From assembly GCF_018780565.1 (NCBI RefSeq), contig NZ_JADMJN010000003.1:558001-622000 (forward strand): a DNA stretch of 64,000 nt, written 5' to 3'. Numbering within the stretch: position 1 is the first letter of the stretch; every line of letters begins with the position of its first letter. This document shows positions 44,090-54,319 of this stretch, piece by piece. The DNA is from Rhodoferax sp. Lineage in GTDB: Bacteria > Pseudomonadota > Gammaproteobacteria > Burkholderiales > Burkholderiaceae_C. The notes below the pieces were generated by a model. It was given only the letters and a program-made list of their open reading frames with translations, was not told the DNA's origin and did no database searches. The position numbers and the translations under genes are program-made.

Positions 44090-46333
44090 ATGAATACTCA
44101 ACTCAACATGAAGCGTCGCACATTTCTCGGTGCAACCACGGCCAGTGGCCTGACGATTGGCTTTGCCATGGTTGGTCTGACCCCGTCTGGAAGCGCAAAC
44201 GCAGCCACAGGCAATACGGTCAATAGCTGGCTGAACGTCGGTACAGACAACAGCATCACATTGACCGTGGGACCCTGCGAAATGGGGCAGGGCTCAAGTT
44301 CAAGTTTGGCGCAGATTCTCTCGGAAGATCTGATGGTGGATTTCAGCCGGATTGCCATTGTGCAAGGTGAGCCCAATCTCGCGTCGTCGGCGATCGGCAC
44401 GGCGATCGTAGCTGGTGGCTCCAGCGTCATTCGCAACAACTACTGGAAGTTCCGTAATGCCGCAGCCATTGCCCGGGAGACCTTGGTCATGGCCGCCATG
44501 GCCCGACTCCAGGACAGCAATCGAAGCAACTTCACCGTGAGCAATGGTGTGATCATGCACAACTCCGGTCAAACTCTGGCCTACGGCGCGGTTGCTGCGG
44601 ATGCGGCATTGCTGAAGCCACCCATGTCGGCACCTTTGGTGCCCGATTCCCAATTGAAGGCAATTGGCAAATCTCTGCCGCGTCTGGATATTCCTCTCAA
44701 GGTGGACGGAAGTGCGAAGTACGGCATCGACATCCGCCTGCCCGGCATGTTGTTTGCTGTCATCAAGCACAGCCCAAGCTTCGGTGGAACCCTGGCAGTC
44801 ACGCCAGGCGTGCCTGCCGGTGCCTTGGCTGTTGTTCCGATCAATGTTGGCGCAGGGCTTGGCCGAGGGGCGGACGCTGCGGGCAATGTGAACGCTGTAG
44901 CCGTTGTGGCTGCGACAACGTGGGATGCCATGCGTGCCGCGCGTGGTTTGAGCGTGAAATGGAACGTGCCTGCCGCGGCTGCCAACTGGAATAGCGCGCA
45001 GTTTGTCGCGGATGCGCAAGCGTTGGCCATCAATGCAACGCCCTTTGTGGCTGGGGCAGTGAACCCTGCGGGCACGCTTTACACAATTGAGAACATGGGC
45101 GACGCCAAGGCTGCGCTGGCCACGGTTGTGTCCGGTCGCAAAGTGATAGATGCCACCTATGTTTTTCCCTACGTATCGCATGCCTGCATGGAGGTTCTCA
45201 ATTGCACGGTGGACTATGTGCCGGATGTGCGCTGCACCATTTATGCGCCGACGCAAGTGGCCAATGCCGCATTGACGCGGGTGTTGCAATTAACGGGTCT
45301 CACGGCAGACAAAGTGGCTTTCCACACGACGATGCTCGGCGGGGGGCTGGGGCGCAAGCTGGAGATTGATTTCATCAGCCAGGCTGTCCAGCTTGCGATG
45401 GCCCTGAAGAGGCCCGTTCAACTGGTCTGGCCTCGGGAGGAAGACTTTACCCACGACCAGTATCGACCCATGGCCGTGGTTCGTTCCCGGGCCGCAGTGG
45501 ATGCCATTGGCAATGTGGCGGCCTGGACTTACCGCAATGTGTCGCCATCGATCCGGGCCCAGCGCGGTACCGTGCTGACGGCTGCGGGCGACAGTCAAGG
45601 TTATGAAGCTTCGCAGGGTTTGCCCTACACGTTCGGCAGCCGTTTGACGGAGTGGGTCAATTGTCCGTCGCCAATTCCTGTGGGTTACTGGCGCTCGGTG
45701 GGCGCATCCATCAACACCTTTGCGGTAGAGTCAATGATGGATGAGTTGGCTGCGGCGTGCGGCATGGATCCTGTGCAGTTTCGCCGTTCCAAGCTCAGTG
45801 GCGACGCACGCTGGCTGGCTGTGCTGGAGCGGGCGGCCACCTTGAGCAACTGGGGCAGCACCGGAACCACCGGCACCGCGAAAGGCATTGCCATTGGTGC
45901 GGCATTCAACAGCATTTGTGCTGCGGTGGTGGAGGTTTCCGGGACCAGTGCAACGTCGTTCACCGTCAAGCGTGTCTCCGTGGTGCTGGATGCCTACATG
46001 ACTGTGAATCCCGGCAATGTGGAAGCCCAATTGGCGGGGGGCGTGGTACACGGATTGAATGCTGCACTGTATGGTCAGCAAACGTTTGTCGGTGGTGTTG
46101 CCCAGCGACGCAACTTCAATTCCAACCGGATGATGCGCCTGAAGGAAATGCCGCAAGTCAGTGTTGCGCTCATCCCGAACCCAGCAACGAGCGACAGTAC
46201 GAAACTCATCGGGGGTGTGGGCGAGTTGGGGGTTCCTACAGTGGCTCCCGCACTGGCCAACGCGGTGTTCAGGCTGTGTGGTCAACGAGTGCGCAATCTC
46301 CCCTTCTTTCCGAATGCCACGATGGGCGGCTGA
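44090..46333 (+). CDS. Molybdopterin-binding large subunit of an aldehyde/N-heterocycle oxidoreductase (IorB-like)
   Basis: The protein is 747 residues. A twin-arginine leader KRRTFLGATTASG with a hydrophobic stretch suggests Tat export with the small subunit carried along. The molybdenum-site glycine-rich segments (GPCEMGQGSSSS, GGGLGRKLEIDF) and the catalytic glutamate in GVGELGVP are present. Family members hydroxylate aldehydes or aromatic N-heterocycles such as isoquinoline. The true substrate is unknown. It forms a two-gene operon with the 2Fe-2S subunit and converges on the MATE gene. Confidence 0.92.
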   Translation: MNTQLNMKRRTFLGATTASGLTIGFAMVGLTPSGSANAATGNTVNSWLNVGTDNSITLTVGPCEMGQGSSSSLAQILSEDLMVDFSRIAIVQGEPNLASSAIGTAIVAGGSSVIRNNYWKFRNAAAIARETLVMAAMARLQDSNRSNFTVSNGVIMHNSGQTLAYGAVAADAALLKPPMSAPLVPDSQLKAIGKSLPRLDIPLKVDGSAKYGIDIRLPGMLFAVIKHSPSFGGTLAVTPGVPAGALAVVPINVGAGLGRGADAAGNVNAVAVVAATTWDAMRAARGLSVKWNVPAAAANWNSAQFVADAQALAINATPFVAGAVNPAGTLYTIENMGDAKAALATVVSGRKVIDATYVFPYVSHACMEVLNCTVDYVPDVRCTIYAPTQVANAALTRVLQLTGLTADKVAFHTTMLGGGLGRKLEIDFISQAVQLAMALKRPVQLVWPREEDFTHDQYRPMAVVRSRAAVDAIGNVAAWTYRNVSPSIRAQRGTVLTAAGDSQGYEASQGLPYTFGSRLTEWVNCPSPIPVGYWRSVGASINTFAVESMMDELAAACGMDPVQFRRSKLSGDARWLAVLERAATLSNWGSTGTTGTAKGIAIGAAFNSICAAVVEVSGTSATSFTVKRVSVVLDAYMTVNPGNVEAQLAGGVVHGLNAALYGQQTFVGGVAQRRNFNSNRMMRLKEMPQVSVALIPNPATSDSTKLIGGVGELGVPTVAPALANAVFRLCGQRVRNLPFFPNATMGG

Positions 46334-46382
46334 GAACCCGGTCCTGTAGCTCGCCGCAGTGGCTCCAGGCTGCGGAGGCGTC

Positions 46383-47783
46383 TTATGGCGACTGCCGTGC
46401 CCAGCTGCCCAGCCCGATGGAGCCGGCAATCATCAGGGCATACACGGCAAAGCCTGTGGCGATGACGAAGAACAGTCCGCCTACAGGCAGATGCAGCACG
46501 TGCACGACAATCCAGCCGCCGAGTGCAACCACCACGATCCGGGAGACACTTGCCGCAATGGGCCAGAACATCCGGCCCGCGCCCTGCGAGGCAAAAAACA
46601 GCGCCAGGCCAAGACCGAATAGCCCATAGCAGGTCCCCACCACATGCAGGTAGTCAGCACCCAGGGCCCGCACGGCGAGGTCGCTACTGAAGTGGTTCAT
46701 CCACAAGGCGGGCTCAATCGCCGCTGTCAGGCCGATGCCGCCAGTGATGGCTGCAACCACGAGGCTACCGGTCCAGGTTGCCTGCAATGCGCGCTTGTGC
46801 TGTCCCGCCCCCATGTTGGTGGCAACCAGTGTTGTCAACGCGGTACCGAAGCCAAATGCGATGGGGATCATGATGAATTCAAGCCGTGCCGCTATGCCAA
46901 AGCCGGCCAGGGCTGAAGTGCCGTAGCTGCCGATCAATGCCGTGGCGACGGCAATGGAGCCGTTGCTCAGCAAAGGACTCAGCGAGGCCGGCGCACCCAC
47001 ACGCATGATGGTGCGCAGCAGCCTGGCCTGTGGTCGCCACCCTGCGCTTTGCAGCTGCACCGGACCCCTGGCCCGAATCAAGTGGACGGCCAGGGCTATG
47101 GCGGCAAGCATATTGGTGCACACGCTGCTCAGGGCCGCACCGGCCACGCCCAGGCCAGCCCAAGGTCCCCAGCCAAACACCAGCAGCGGACTCAACAACA
47201 CGTGGGCGCCTGCGGCCGCCATCAGCATCATGGACGGCAGGAGCATGTTGCCTGAGCCGCGCACAATGCCTGCCAGTACATTGGTCAGCCATATTGCCAG
47301 CACGCCGCCAAAGAACACGTTGGAATAGGCCATGGCGGCACTGAGCGTCGCCGCCTTGCCGCCCATGAGCGTATAGATGTTGCGCCCGAACCCGAGCATC
47401 AGCACCGTGAACAACGCAGCCAGGGCACAGGCGATCAGAATCGCCTGCTGAGCCAGGCGATTGGCTTCGTTGCCATTGCCACTTCCCAGCGCGCGCGCCA
47501 CAGCCGCTGATACCGCGCCACCGATGCCACCGGCCGACATCTGAAGCATCAGCATCGAGAGCGGAAATACCAGGGCCACTCCGGCCAGCGCATCGGCTCC
47601 CAGGCGCCCCAGGATGAATCCGTCGTAGCCGATGACGATGGTCATGGCGAACAAGCCCATGATGTTGGGCGTGGCCAGACGCCACAACATGCCAAGCAGC
47701 GGTGCATGCAGCAGGTCGCGGGTCCGCGCGGCCATGGCCGTGGAGGTCGGAGCCGCTGCTGCGTTGGTCTTCATATTGGCCAT
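46383..47783 (-). CDS. MATE-family efflux protein
   Basis: The protein is 466 residues with about 12 membrane helices in two halves, the multidrug and toxin extrusion architecture (GYDGFILGRLGADALAGVAL, then GGAVSAAVARALGSG). The start at MANMKTN is chosen; an ATG three codons later is possible. These exporters use Na+ or H+ gradients. No linked regulator is seen. It faces the molybdenum hydroxylase genes across 49 bp, so any functional link is only by proximity. Confidence 0.9.
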   Translation of the reverse strand: MANMKTNAAAAPTSTAMAARTRDLLHAPLLGMLWRLATPNIMGLFAMTIVIGYDGFILGRLGADALAGVALVFPLSMLMLQMSAGGIGGAVSAAVARALGSGNGNEANRLAQQAILIACALAALFTVLMLGFGRNIYTLMGGKAATLSAAMAYSNVFFGGVLAIWLTNVLAGIVRGSGNMLLPSMMLMAAAGAHVLLSPLLVFGWGPWAGLGVAGAALSSVCTNMLAAIALAVHLIRARGPVQLQSAGWRPQARLLRTIMRVGAPASLSPLLSNGSIAVATALIGSYGTSALAGFGIAARLEFIMIPIAFGFGTALTTLVATNMGAGQHKRALQATWTGSLVVAAITGGIGLTAAIEPALWMNHFSSDLAVRALGADYLHVVGTCYGLFGLGLALFFASQGAGRMFWPIAASVSRIVVVALGGWIVVHVLHLPVGGLFFVIATGFAVYALMIAGSIGLGSWARQSP

Positions 47784-48000
47784 GTGACGTGCAGCCCCTG
47801 ATGCGTTCCTTGCAGGCTTTGGACGGGGTTCATGCAGCTGTTCCTTTTCGGTGTGTTTGTATTTATATTGTATATGCAACAATTGCAGTTGCAATAATTA
47901 AGACAGTCTGCGAACCACTTCATCAGCCCGAAATTTGGACTTTGTCCAAGGCAGTGTTAATCTGATTCAAATTTTTTTACCTGATCGAATTGGAGAAACT

Positions 48001-48291
48001 ATGGCTGCCTATCTGGTGGTTGATTCCGAGCTCACCGATCCCGAGCTGTACGAGGGCTATAAGGCGCGGGCCAAGCCGCTGGTCGAAAAATATGGCGGTG
48101 AGTACCTGGCGCGTGGCGGCAAGGTCTCCCTCAAGGAAAGCGACTTGTGGGCGCCGACCCGTATGGTGCTGGTCCGATTTCCGACCAGGGAGGACGCTGA
48201 ACGTTTCTATCAGTCTGATGAATACCAGGAGGTTCTCACCATCAGCAAGCAATCGGCCAGACGCACTGTGTTCATCCTTGACGGTATGTGA
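48001..48291 (+). CDS. DUF1330 family protein
   Basis: The protein is 96 residues starting MAAYLVVDSELTDPELY, with TTGGAG upstream. This matches the small ferredoxin-like-fold DUF1330 family, with REDAERFYQSDEYQEV near the end. The function is unknown; a dimeric alpha-beta barrel is usual for the family. It is followed 43 bp later by cheY on the same strand. Confidence 0.87.
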   Translation: MAAYLVVDSELTDPELYEGYKARAKPLVEKYGGEYLARGGKVSLKESDLWAPTRMVLVRFPTREDAERFYQSDEYQEVLTISKQSARRTVFILDGM

Positions 48292-48334
48292 CCCAACATA
48301 GTATTTTCTGAACCTTAGCAAGAAAGGAGATCCA

Positions 48335-48724
48335 ATGTCCCAAGATGAAGCGCTGATGGTGCGCAAGTTGTTGATTGTTGATGACAGCAAAGTGTCGCGA
48401 ATGCGGATTCGTGCTTTCTTTACGTCTCACTGCCCGCAATGGACTATTCAGGAGGCAGCCGCTGGCGATGAAGCTCTGGTGATGGCCGCCAAAGATCAGC
48501 CCGATTTTGTGACCATGGATGTCAACATGCCGGGCATGAGTGGTTTTGAAACCGCCCAACTCATGCTGATGCGCAGCCCCAAAATTCGCGTGGTCATACT
48601 GACTGCCAACATTCAGGAGGGTAGCCGCCAGGCCGCGGCTTCGCTGCGGCTCCATTTTGTGGCCAAGCCCGCCACCGAAGCCTCCTTGCAGCAGGCGCTG
48701 GACTACTTGCTTGCTCCCCTATGA
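48335..48724 (+). CDS. Single-domain CheY-like response regulator
   Basis: The protein is 129 residues with an excellent Shine-Dalgarno (AAAGGAG). The receiver only: DD near 15-16, phospho-acceptor Asp62 in MDVNMPG, and lysine in FVAKPAT. No output domain. Its stop overlaps the cheC start in an ATGA, so CheC is probably its phosphatase. No histidine kinase lies nearby, so the phosphate donor must be elsewhere. Confidence 0.92.
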   Translation: MSQDEALMVRKLLIVDDSKVSRMRIRAFFTSHCPQWTIQEAAAGDEALVMAAKDQPDFVTMDVNMPGMSGFETAQLMLMRSPKIRVVILTANIQEGSRQAAASLRLHFVAKPATEASLQQALDYLLAPL

Positions 48725-49350
48725 CTGAACTGGGTGAGTTGGAGCTGGATGCGCTCACCGAAATTTTCAATGTCGGTGTTGGCATGGCAGCCGATGCCTT
48801 GTACCAGATGGGGGGAGAACATGTGCCCTTGTCGGTCCCCGTGGTCGAATTGACCAGCCAGCAAGCTGCCATCAGACATTACCAGGCTCAAGAGCAACGA
48901 CCGTTGTGCGCCATTCGGCAAACCTACAGCGGTGAATTCAGTACCGATGCAATTTTGATGTTTCCTGAAGACAACAGTCTTGAACTGGTGCGTCTGATAG
49001 TGGGTGGTGATTTGCCGGCAGAGCAGCTCGCCGGGATGGCGCAAGACGCCATGGCAGAGATTGGGAACATCGTCCTGAATGCTGTCATTTCCAATCTTTC
49101 GTCGACCTTGAATTTGCCACTGGAGGGCTCCTTGCCCACGGTGAGTGTGCTCAGACCCGATGGCATTTTTAGCCAGGACGCAAATAGCAACTCCGGATCT
49201 GTTGAGTCCGCACCTTTGCTGGCCCTGATGATTGATTTTCAGTTGAGTACCCGCGGAGTGAACGGGTATCTGGCCTTTTTGCTGGACGTCCCGGCCTGCG
49301 AGAAGCTGGGCAAACGCCTGACGCAATTTGTCAATGGTTCCTTGGCGTAA
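48721..49350 (+). CDS. cheC: CheC-like phosphatase
   Basis: The protein is 209 residues. The two CheC phosphatase sites are recognisable as E-x2-N pairs (Glu14/Asn17 in LTEIFNVG and Glu113/Asn116 in MAEIGNIV). CheC dephosphorylates CheY-P and its activity can be raised by CheD. Encoded with overlapping cheY and with cheD 5 bp later, which supports a functional trio. Confidence 0.88.
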   Translation: MTELGELELDALTEIFNVGVGMAADALYQMGGEHVPLSVPVVELTSQQAAIRHYQAQEQRPLCAIRQTYSGEFSTDAILMFPEDNSLELVRLIVGGDLPAEQLAGMAQDAMAEIGNIVLNAVISNLSSTLNLPLEGSLPTVSVLRPDGIFSQDANSNSGSVESAPLLALMIDFQLSTRGVNGYLAFLLDVPACEKLGKRLTQFVNGSLA

Positions 49351-49355
49351 CTCCC

Positions 49356-49865
49356 ATGGTCACCGAACGTCGCAAAACCCCACCCCTGATGTCAGGGCAG
49401 AAGGTTGTGCCCATTGAACTGATGCCCGGTGATGTGGCCTTGGGACTGGCCGGTGATCAGCTTAAAACCTTGTTGGGATCATGCGTCAGTGTCATCCTGA
49501 CGGACCCCCGGCGTACGGTTGGAGCCATGTGTCACATCGTGCATGTGGGGCGGCCCAATGCGGCCAATGCGGGCAATACCGCCTTTGGCGAAGTCGCGAT
49601 GCAGGACATGTTTGACCGCTTGATCGGGGTGGGCATTCCCCCGGGACGCTGCCATGCCTATGTGTATGGCGGGGGCAATATGTTTCCGCAGATGTTCTCT
49701 ACAACGCACGTGGGTGCCAAAAATGCAGAGTGGGTGCTGGACTATCTGAACGACTGCGGCATTGTCGTGGTCGACGAGCACCTGGGCGGCAGCGGTTACC
49801 GCAAGGTGTCGTGGACTGTGGGGCGGGAGGCGCCTGTCGTCGAGAACGTGCGGTCAGGCTTGTGA
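49356..49865 (+). CDS. cheD: CheD chemoreceptor glutamine deamidase
   Basis: The protein is 169 residues. Catalytic Cys43 in LLGSCVSVIL and His60 in GAMCHIVHV are in place, as in CheD. It deamidates receptor glutamines and also binds CheC. It is the last gene of the cheY-cheC-cheD operon, 20 bp from the convergent argH. The only chemoreceptor in the window, at 26421, is a possible but unproven substrate. Confidence 0.93.
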   Translation: MVTERRKTPPLMSGQKVVPIELMPGDVALGLAGDQLKTLLGSCVSVILTDPRRTVGAMCHIVHVGRPNAANAGNTAFGEVAMQDMFDRLIGVGIPPGRCHAYVYGGGNMFPQMFSTTHVGAKNAEWVLDYLNDCGIVVVDEHLGGSGYRKVSWTVGREAPVVENVRSGL

Positions 49866-49884
49866 CAGGCGTGCGTCTACCGCC

Positions 49885-51336
<1,452 letters not shown>

Positions 51337-51438
51337 GAAATTGGCCGACGGCCTGCGATGGCCGTGCAAAGGGTTGAGGTTATGGCCAGGGCTTCTGGCA
51401 GCAGATCATCAATAATGGAACGCTAATCCCGATTATTA

Positions 51439-52476
51439 ATGCAAGACTCCCAAATTTTATCGATCTTCCAGGATCCGGCCTCAGAGCCGCCGACGCCCGC
51501 GCCTGCAAGGGTGCTGGTGTTCGACGCCTGCCATGTGGGGGTGGTGTTACGCACGGTACTGTTTGTTGAGCTGGTGGTGGGCGTGGGGGCTATGTATGGG
51601 GCCGCCACGGTTTTGGACTGGTTGACGCGTCTGGCCTTGCTCACGGGTGGCGCCCTGCCGGCAGCCCTGGTGTGGCTGATCCTGGCCTGCATGCTCAAGA
51701 CGGTGCTGGCGCGCCTGGGCGCCGTCACCCAGCAGGTGGCTGGAGTAGCCCTGGGCGCTGTGGCGGGCTTGTATGGCTGCGGCGTGCTGTGGATGGCGGG
51801 TCTGGTGGACCCGGCGCCCTGGCTGGCCTGCGCTTTCAGTGGGGCTTTGCTGGCGGCTGCGCTGGTGGCGGCACTGGTGTTGCGCGCCAAGGGGCGAACG
51901 CCGGCCGCCACGGCGGCACGCCTGACTGAATTGCAGTCCCGGATCCGCCCCCATTTTTTGTTCAACACGCTCAACAGTGCGATTGCACTGGTTCGCGCTG
52001 AGCCCGCCAAGGCCGAGGCCTTACTGGAAGACTTGAGCGATTTGTTTCGCCATGCTCTCATGGATCGGGGCGAGTTTGTGACGCTGGCCGATGAAATCAG
52101 TCTGGCGCACCGCTATCTGGATATTGAGCAGGTGCGCTTTGGCGATCGGCTCCAGATCAAATGGGACCTCGACCCCGCAGCATCTGCAGCCCGCTTGCCC
52201 CCCTTGCTTTTGCAGCCGCTGGTGGAAAACGCGGTCAGGCACGGTGTCGAGCCCAGTGCCAGCGGTGCCCAGGTGCGTATTTCCACGCAGCGCCGCGGCT
52301 CGCGGGTTGTCATCAAGGTGATCAACACGGTGCCGGCGGGCCAGGGGCCGCGTGGCAGCGGTTTGGCGCTGGACAATGTGCGCGATCGATTGAGCCTCCT
52401 GCACGATGTGCAGGGCCAGTTTCAGACCAGTTTCAAGGGCGGGGTGTTTCAGGTTCGGATCGAGGTGCCGACATGA
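51439..52476 (+). CDS. algZ: LytS/AlgZ-type sensor histidine kinase
   Basis: The protein is 345 residues. About four membrane helices fill the first half, then the His_kinase domain with RPHFLFNTLNS (histidine near 172) and an ATPase N-box LVENAVRHG plus SGLALDNVRDRL. In pseudomonads AlgZ (FimS) pairs with AlgR to control alginate and type IV pili. The position between argH and algR-hemCD supports orthology. I see no clear Shine-Dalgarno before the ATG at 51439. Confidence 0.88.
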   Translation: MQDSQILSIFQDPASEPPTPAPARVLVFDACHVGVVLRTVLFVELVVGVGAMYGAATVLDWLTRLALLTGGALPAALVWLILACMLKTVLARLGAVTQQVAGVALGAVAGLYGCGVLWMAGLVDPAPWLACAFSGALLAAALVAALVLRAKGRTPAATAARLTELQSRIRPHFLFNTLNSAIALVRAEPAKAEALLEDLSDLFRHALMDRGEFVTLADEISLAHRYLDIEQVRFGDRLQIKWDLDPAASAARLPPLLLQPLVENAVRHGVEPSASGAQVRISTQRRGSRVVIKVINTVPAGQGPRGSGLALDNVRDRLSLLHDVQGQFQTSFKGGVFQVRIEVPT

Positions 52477-52507
52477 GGATTGGGGCAGTTTTCAGCGGAG
52501 GTGAGCC

Positions 52508-53245
52508 GTGCTGAGGGTGTTGATTGTGGATGACGAGGCGCTGGCACGTTCGCGTTTGCGGACCCTACTGGGGGATTGCACTACGCCCAGCGCTTGCGTG
52601 GAGGCAGAAGCCGCCAATGCCGCCCAGGCGGTCGAGTGGCTGCAGCGGCATCAGGCCGATGTGGCCTTGATTGATATTCACATGCCCGGCGCCGACGGCC
52701 TGACTTTGGCGCGAACCCTGCGTGCGCTGCCCAGTCCGCCTGCCATCGTGTTTGTGACGGCGCATGCCGAGCACGCCGTGCAGGCCTTCGAGCTGGAGGC
52801 GCTGGACTACCTGACCAAGCCGGTGCGTCTGGAGCGTTTGCAGACAACGCTACAAAAAGTGGAGCGATCAAGGCAATCGGAACGAGGGCCAGAGGCGAAT
52901 TCCATGGAGGAAGTCCTGATCATCCAGGACCGGGGCCGGACCGAGCGGGTCCCTTTGCTGCAGGTCTTGTACCTGAAGGCCGAACTCAAGTACATCACGG
53001 TGCGTACCAGGGACAAAAGCTACATCCTCGATGGTTCCCTGAGTGAACTGGAAGAAAAATACAAGAGTCAGTTCATGCGCATTCACCGCAATGCCTTGAT
53101 AGCACGCCGTGCGGTGCGCTCCTTGGAGAAACACTTTGATGCCGAAGAGGGCGAAGGCTGGGCGGTGCGACTCAATGGCATTGATGAGTTGCTGTTTGTG
53201 TCGCGGCGGCAGCTGGCGGCCGTGCGCGAGCTTATTGCCGGGTAG
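52508..53245 (+). CDS. algR: LytTR response regulator, AlgR-like
   Basis: The protein is 245 residues from a GTG at 52508, with GGAGGTGA 4 bp upstream. The receiver has phospho-acceptor Asp56 and the C-terminal LytTR DNA-binding domain (from about 138, FMRIHRNALI). Partner of the kinase upstream, 31 bp away. In pseudomonads algR is followed by hemC; here queE, queD and ppc intervene. Confidence 0.9.
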   Translation: MLRVLIVDDEALARSRLRTLLGDCTTPSACVEAEAANAAQAVEWLQRHQADVALIDIHMPGADGLTLARTLRALPSPPAIVFVTAHAEHAVQAFELEALDYLTKPVRLERLQTTLQKVERSRQSERGPEANSMEEVLIIQDRGRTERVPLLQVLYLKAELKYITVRTRDKSYILDGSLSELEEKYKSQFMRIHRNALIARRAVRSLEKHFDAEEGEGWAVRLNGIDELLFVSRRQLAAVRELIAG

Positions 53246-53308
53246 CCCATTTCCGAGCTTTCGCCGATCCTGCGAAAATCAGCGGTTAGGGAATTTTCAA
53301 GGCAAGTC

Positions 53309-53944
53309 ATGACTTACTCGGTCAAAGAGATTTTTTATACGCTCCAAGGTGAAGGTGCCCAGTCCGGCAAGGCGGCGGTGTTTTGCCGTTTTGCCGGCTG
53401 CAACCTCTGGAGTGGCCGGGAGGAAGACCGCGCCGGTGCAGTGTGCCAGTTTTGCGATACCGATTTTGTCGGGACGGATGGCACGGGTGGCGGCAAGTTC
53501 ACCTCTGCTGAGGCATTGGCCGAGGCCGTGGTCAAAGCCTGGGAGCCTGTCGGCGAATTGCATCGCATGGTGGTGCTGACCGGGGGGGAGCCTTTGTTGC
53601 AGGTCGATGAGCCACTGATTCAGGCTTTGCATGCGCGCGGCTTTTTCATTGCCGTCGAGACGAATGGCACGGTGGCCCCGCCGCCGGGGCTGGACTGGCT
53701 ATGCGTCAGCCCCAAGAGCGATGCCGAGCTGGTCATTCAAGGCGGCAATGAAATCAAGCTGGTGTACCCCCAGGCAGGGGTGGACCCGGCCCGGTTTGAG
53801 AAGCTGGCGTTTGATCATTTTTTCCTGCAGCCCATGGACAGCGTACTGCGTGCTGACAACACGGCCCGGACGATTGACTATTGCCAGAAACACCCTCAAT
53901 GGCGCCTTGGTGTGCAGTCGCACAAAATCATCGGGATCCGGTGA
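53309..53944 (+). CDS. queE: 7-carboxy-7-deazaguanine synthase
   Basis: The protein is 211 residues. A radical-SAM enzyme making 7-carboxy-7-deazaguanine for queuosine. The cluster motif is the expanded CxxxCx14CxxC form of proteobacterial QueE (Cys31, Cys46, Cys49 among its cysteines), followed by LTGGEPLLQ and VETNG. Its stop overlaps the queD start by one base, so the two are co-translated. Confidence 0.93.
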   Translation: MTYSVKEIFYTLQGEGAQSGKAAVFCRFAGCNLWSGREEDRAGAVCQFCDTDFVGTDGTGGGKFTSAEALAEAVVKAWEPVGELHRMVVLTGGEPLLQVDEPLIQALHARGFFIAVETNGTVAPPPGLDWLCVSPKSDAELVIQGGNEIKLVYPQAGVDPARFEKLAFDHFFLQPMDSVLRADNTARTIDYCQKHPQWRLGVQSHKIIGIR

Positions 53945-54309
53945 TGTTCGAGATCAGCCAGCGCTTTTTCTTTGATGCCGCGCATACGCTCAAACGCGAG
54001 ATTGAGACCGAGGGCAGCCGCCGGGTGCATGGGCACACCTACCATGCCGAGGTGTTTGTCAAAGGTGAGCGGGTCGGTAATTCCGGCATGGTGATGGACC
54101 TGGGCTTTGTCCGGCGCGAAGTCGAAACCTTGCGCGCCAAGCTGGACCATCATTTCCTGGACGAAGTGCCCGGCCTGGGTCCGGCCACACTGGAAAACCT
54201 GTGCGCATACATCTGGCGCGACCTGGCGCCACGGATCCCGGGCTTGTCGGCTGTCACCGTGGAGCGAGGCTCCATCGGCGACAAGTGCACCTACCGTCCG
54301 GCGGTTTGA
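53944..54309 (+). CDS. queD: 6-carboxytetrahydropterin synthase-like protein lacking the usual catalytic cysteine
   Basis: The protein is 121 residues. The zinc histidines are kept (His14 in DAAH, His29 and His31 in HGHTY), as is the C-terminal VERGSIGD glutamate segment. The catalytic cysteine that normally lies four residues before the HGH motif (CGRLHGH in E. coli) is serine here (SRRVHGH, Ser25). Co-translation with queE argues for a queuosine role. A cysteine near the C-terminus might substitute, or the enzyme may use a different mechanism. Confidence 0.85.
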   Translation: MFEISQRFFFDAAHTLKREIETEGSRRVHGHTYHAEVFVKGERVGNSGMVMDLGFVRREVETLRAKLDHHFLDEVPGLGPATLENLCAYIWRDLAPRIPGLSAVTVERGSIGDKCTYRPAV

Positions 54310-54319
54310 TCCTTCCGGG

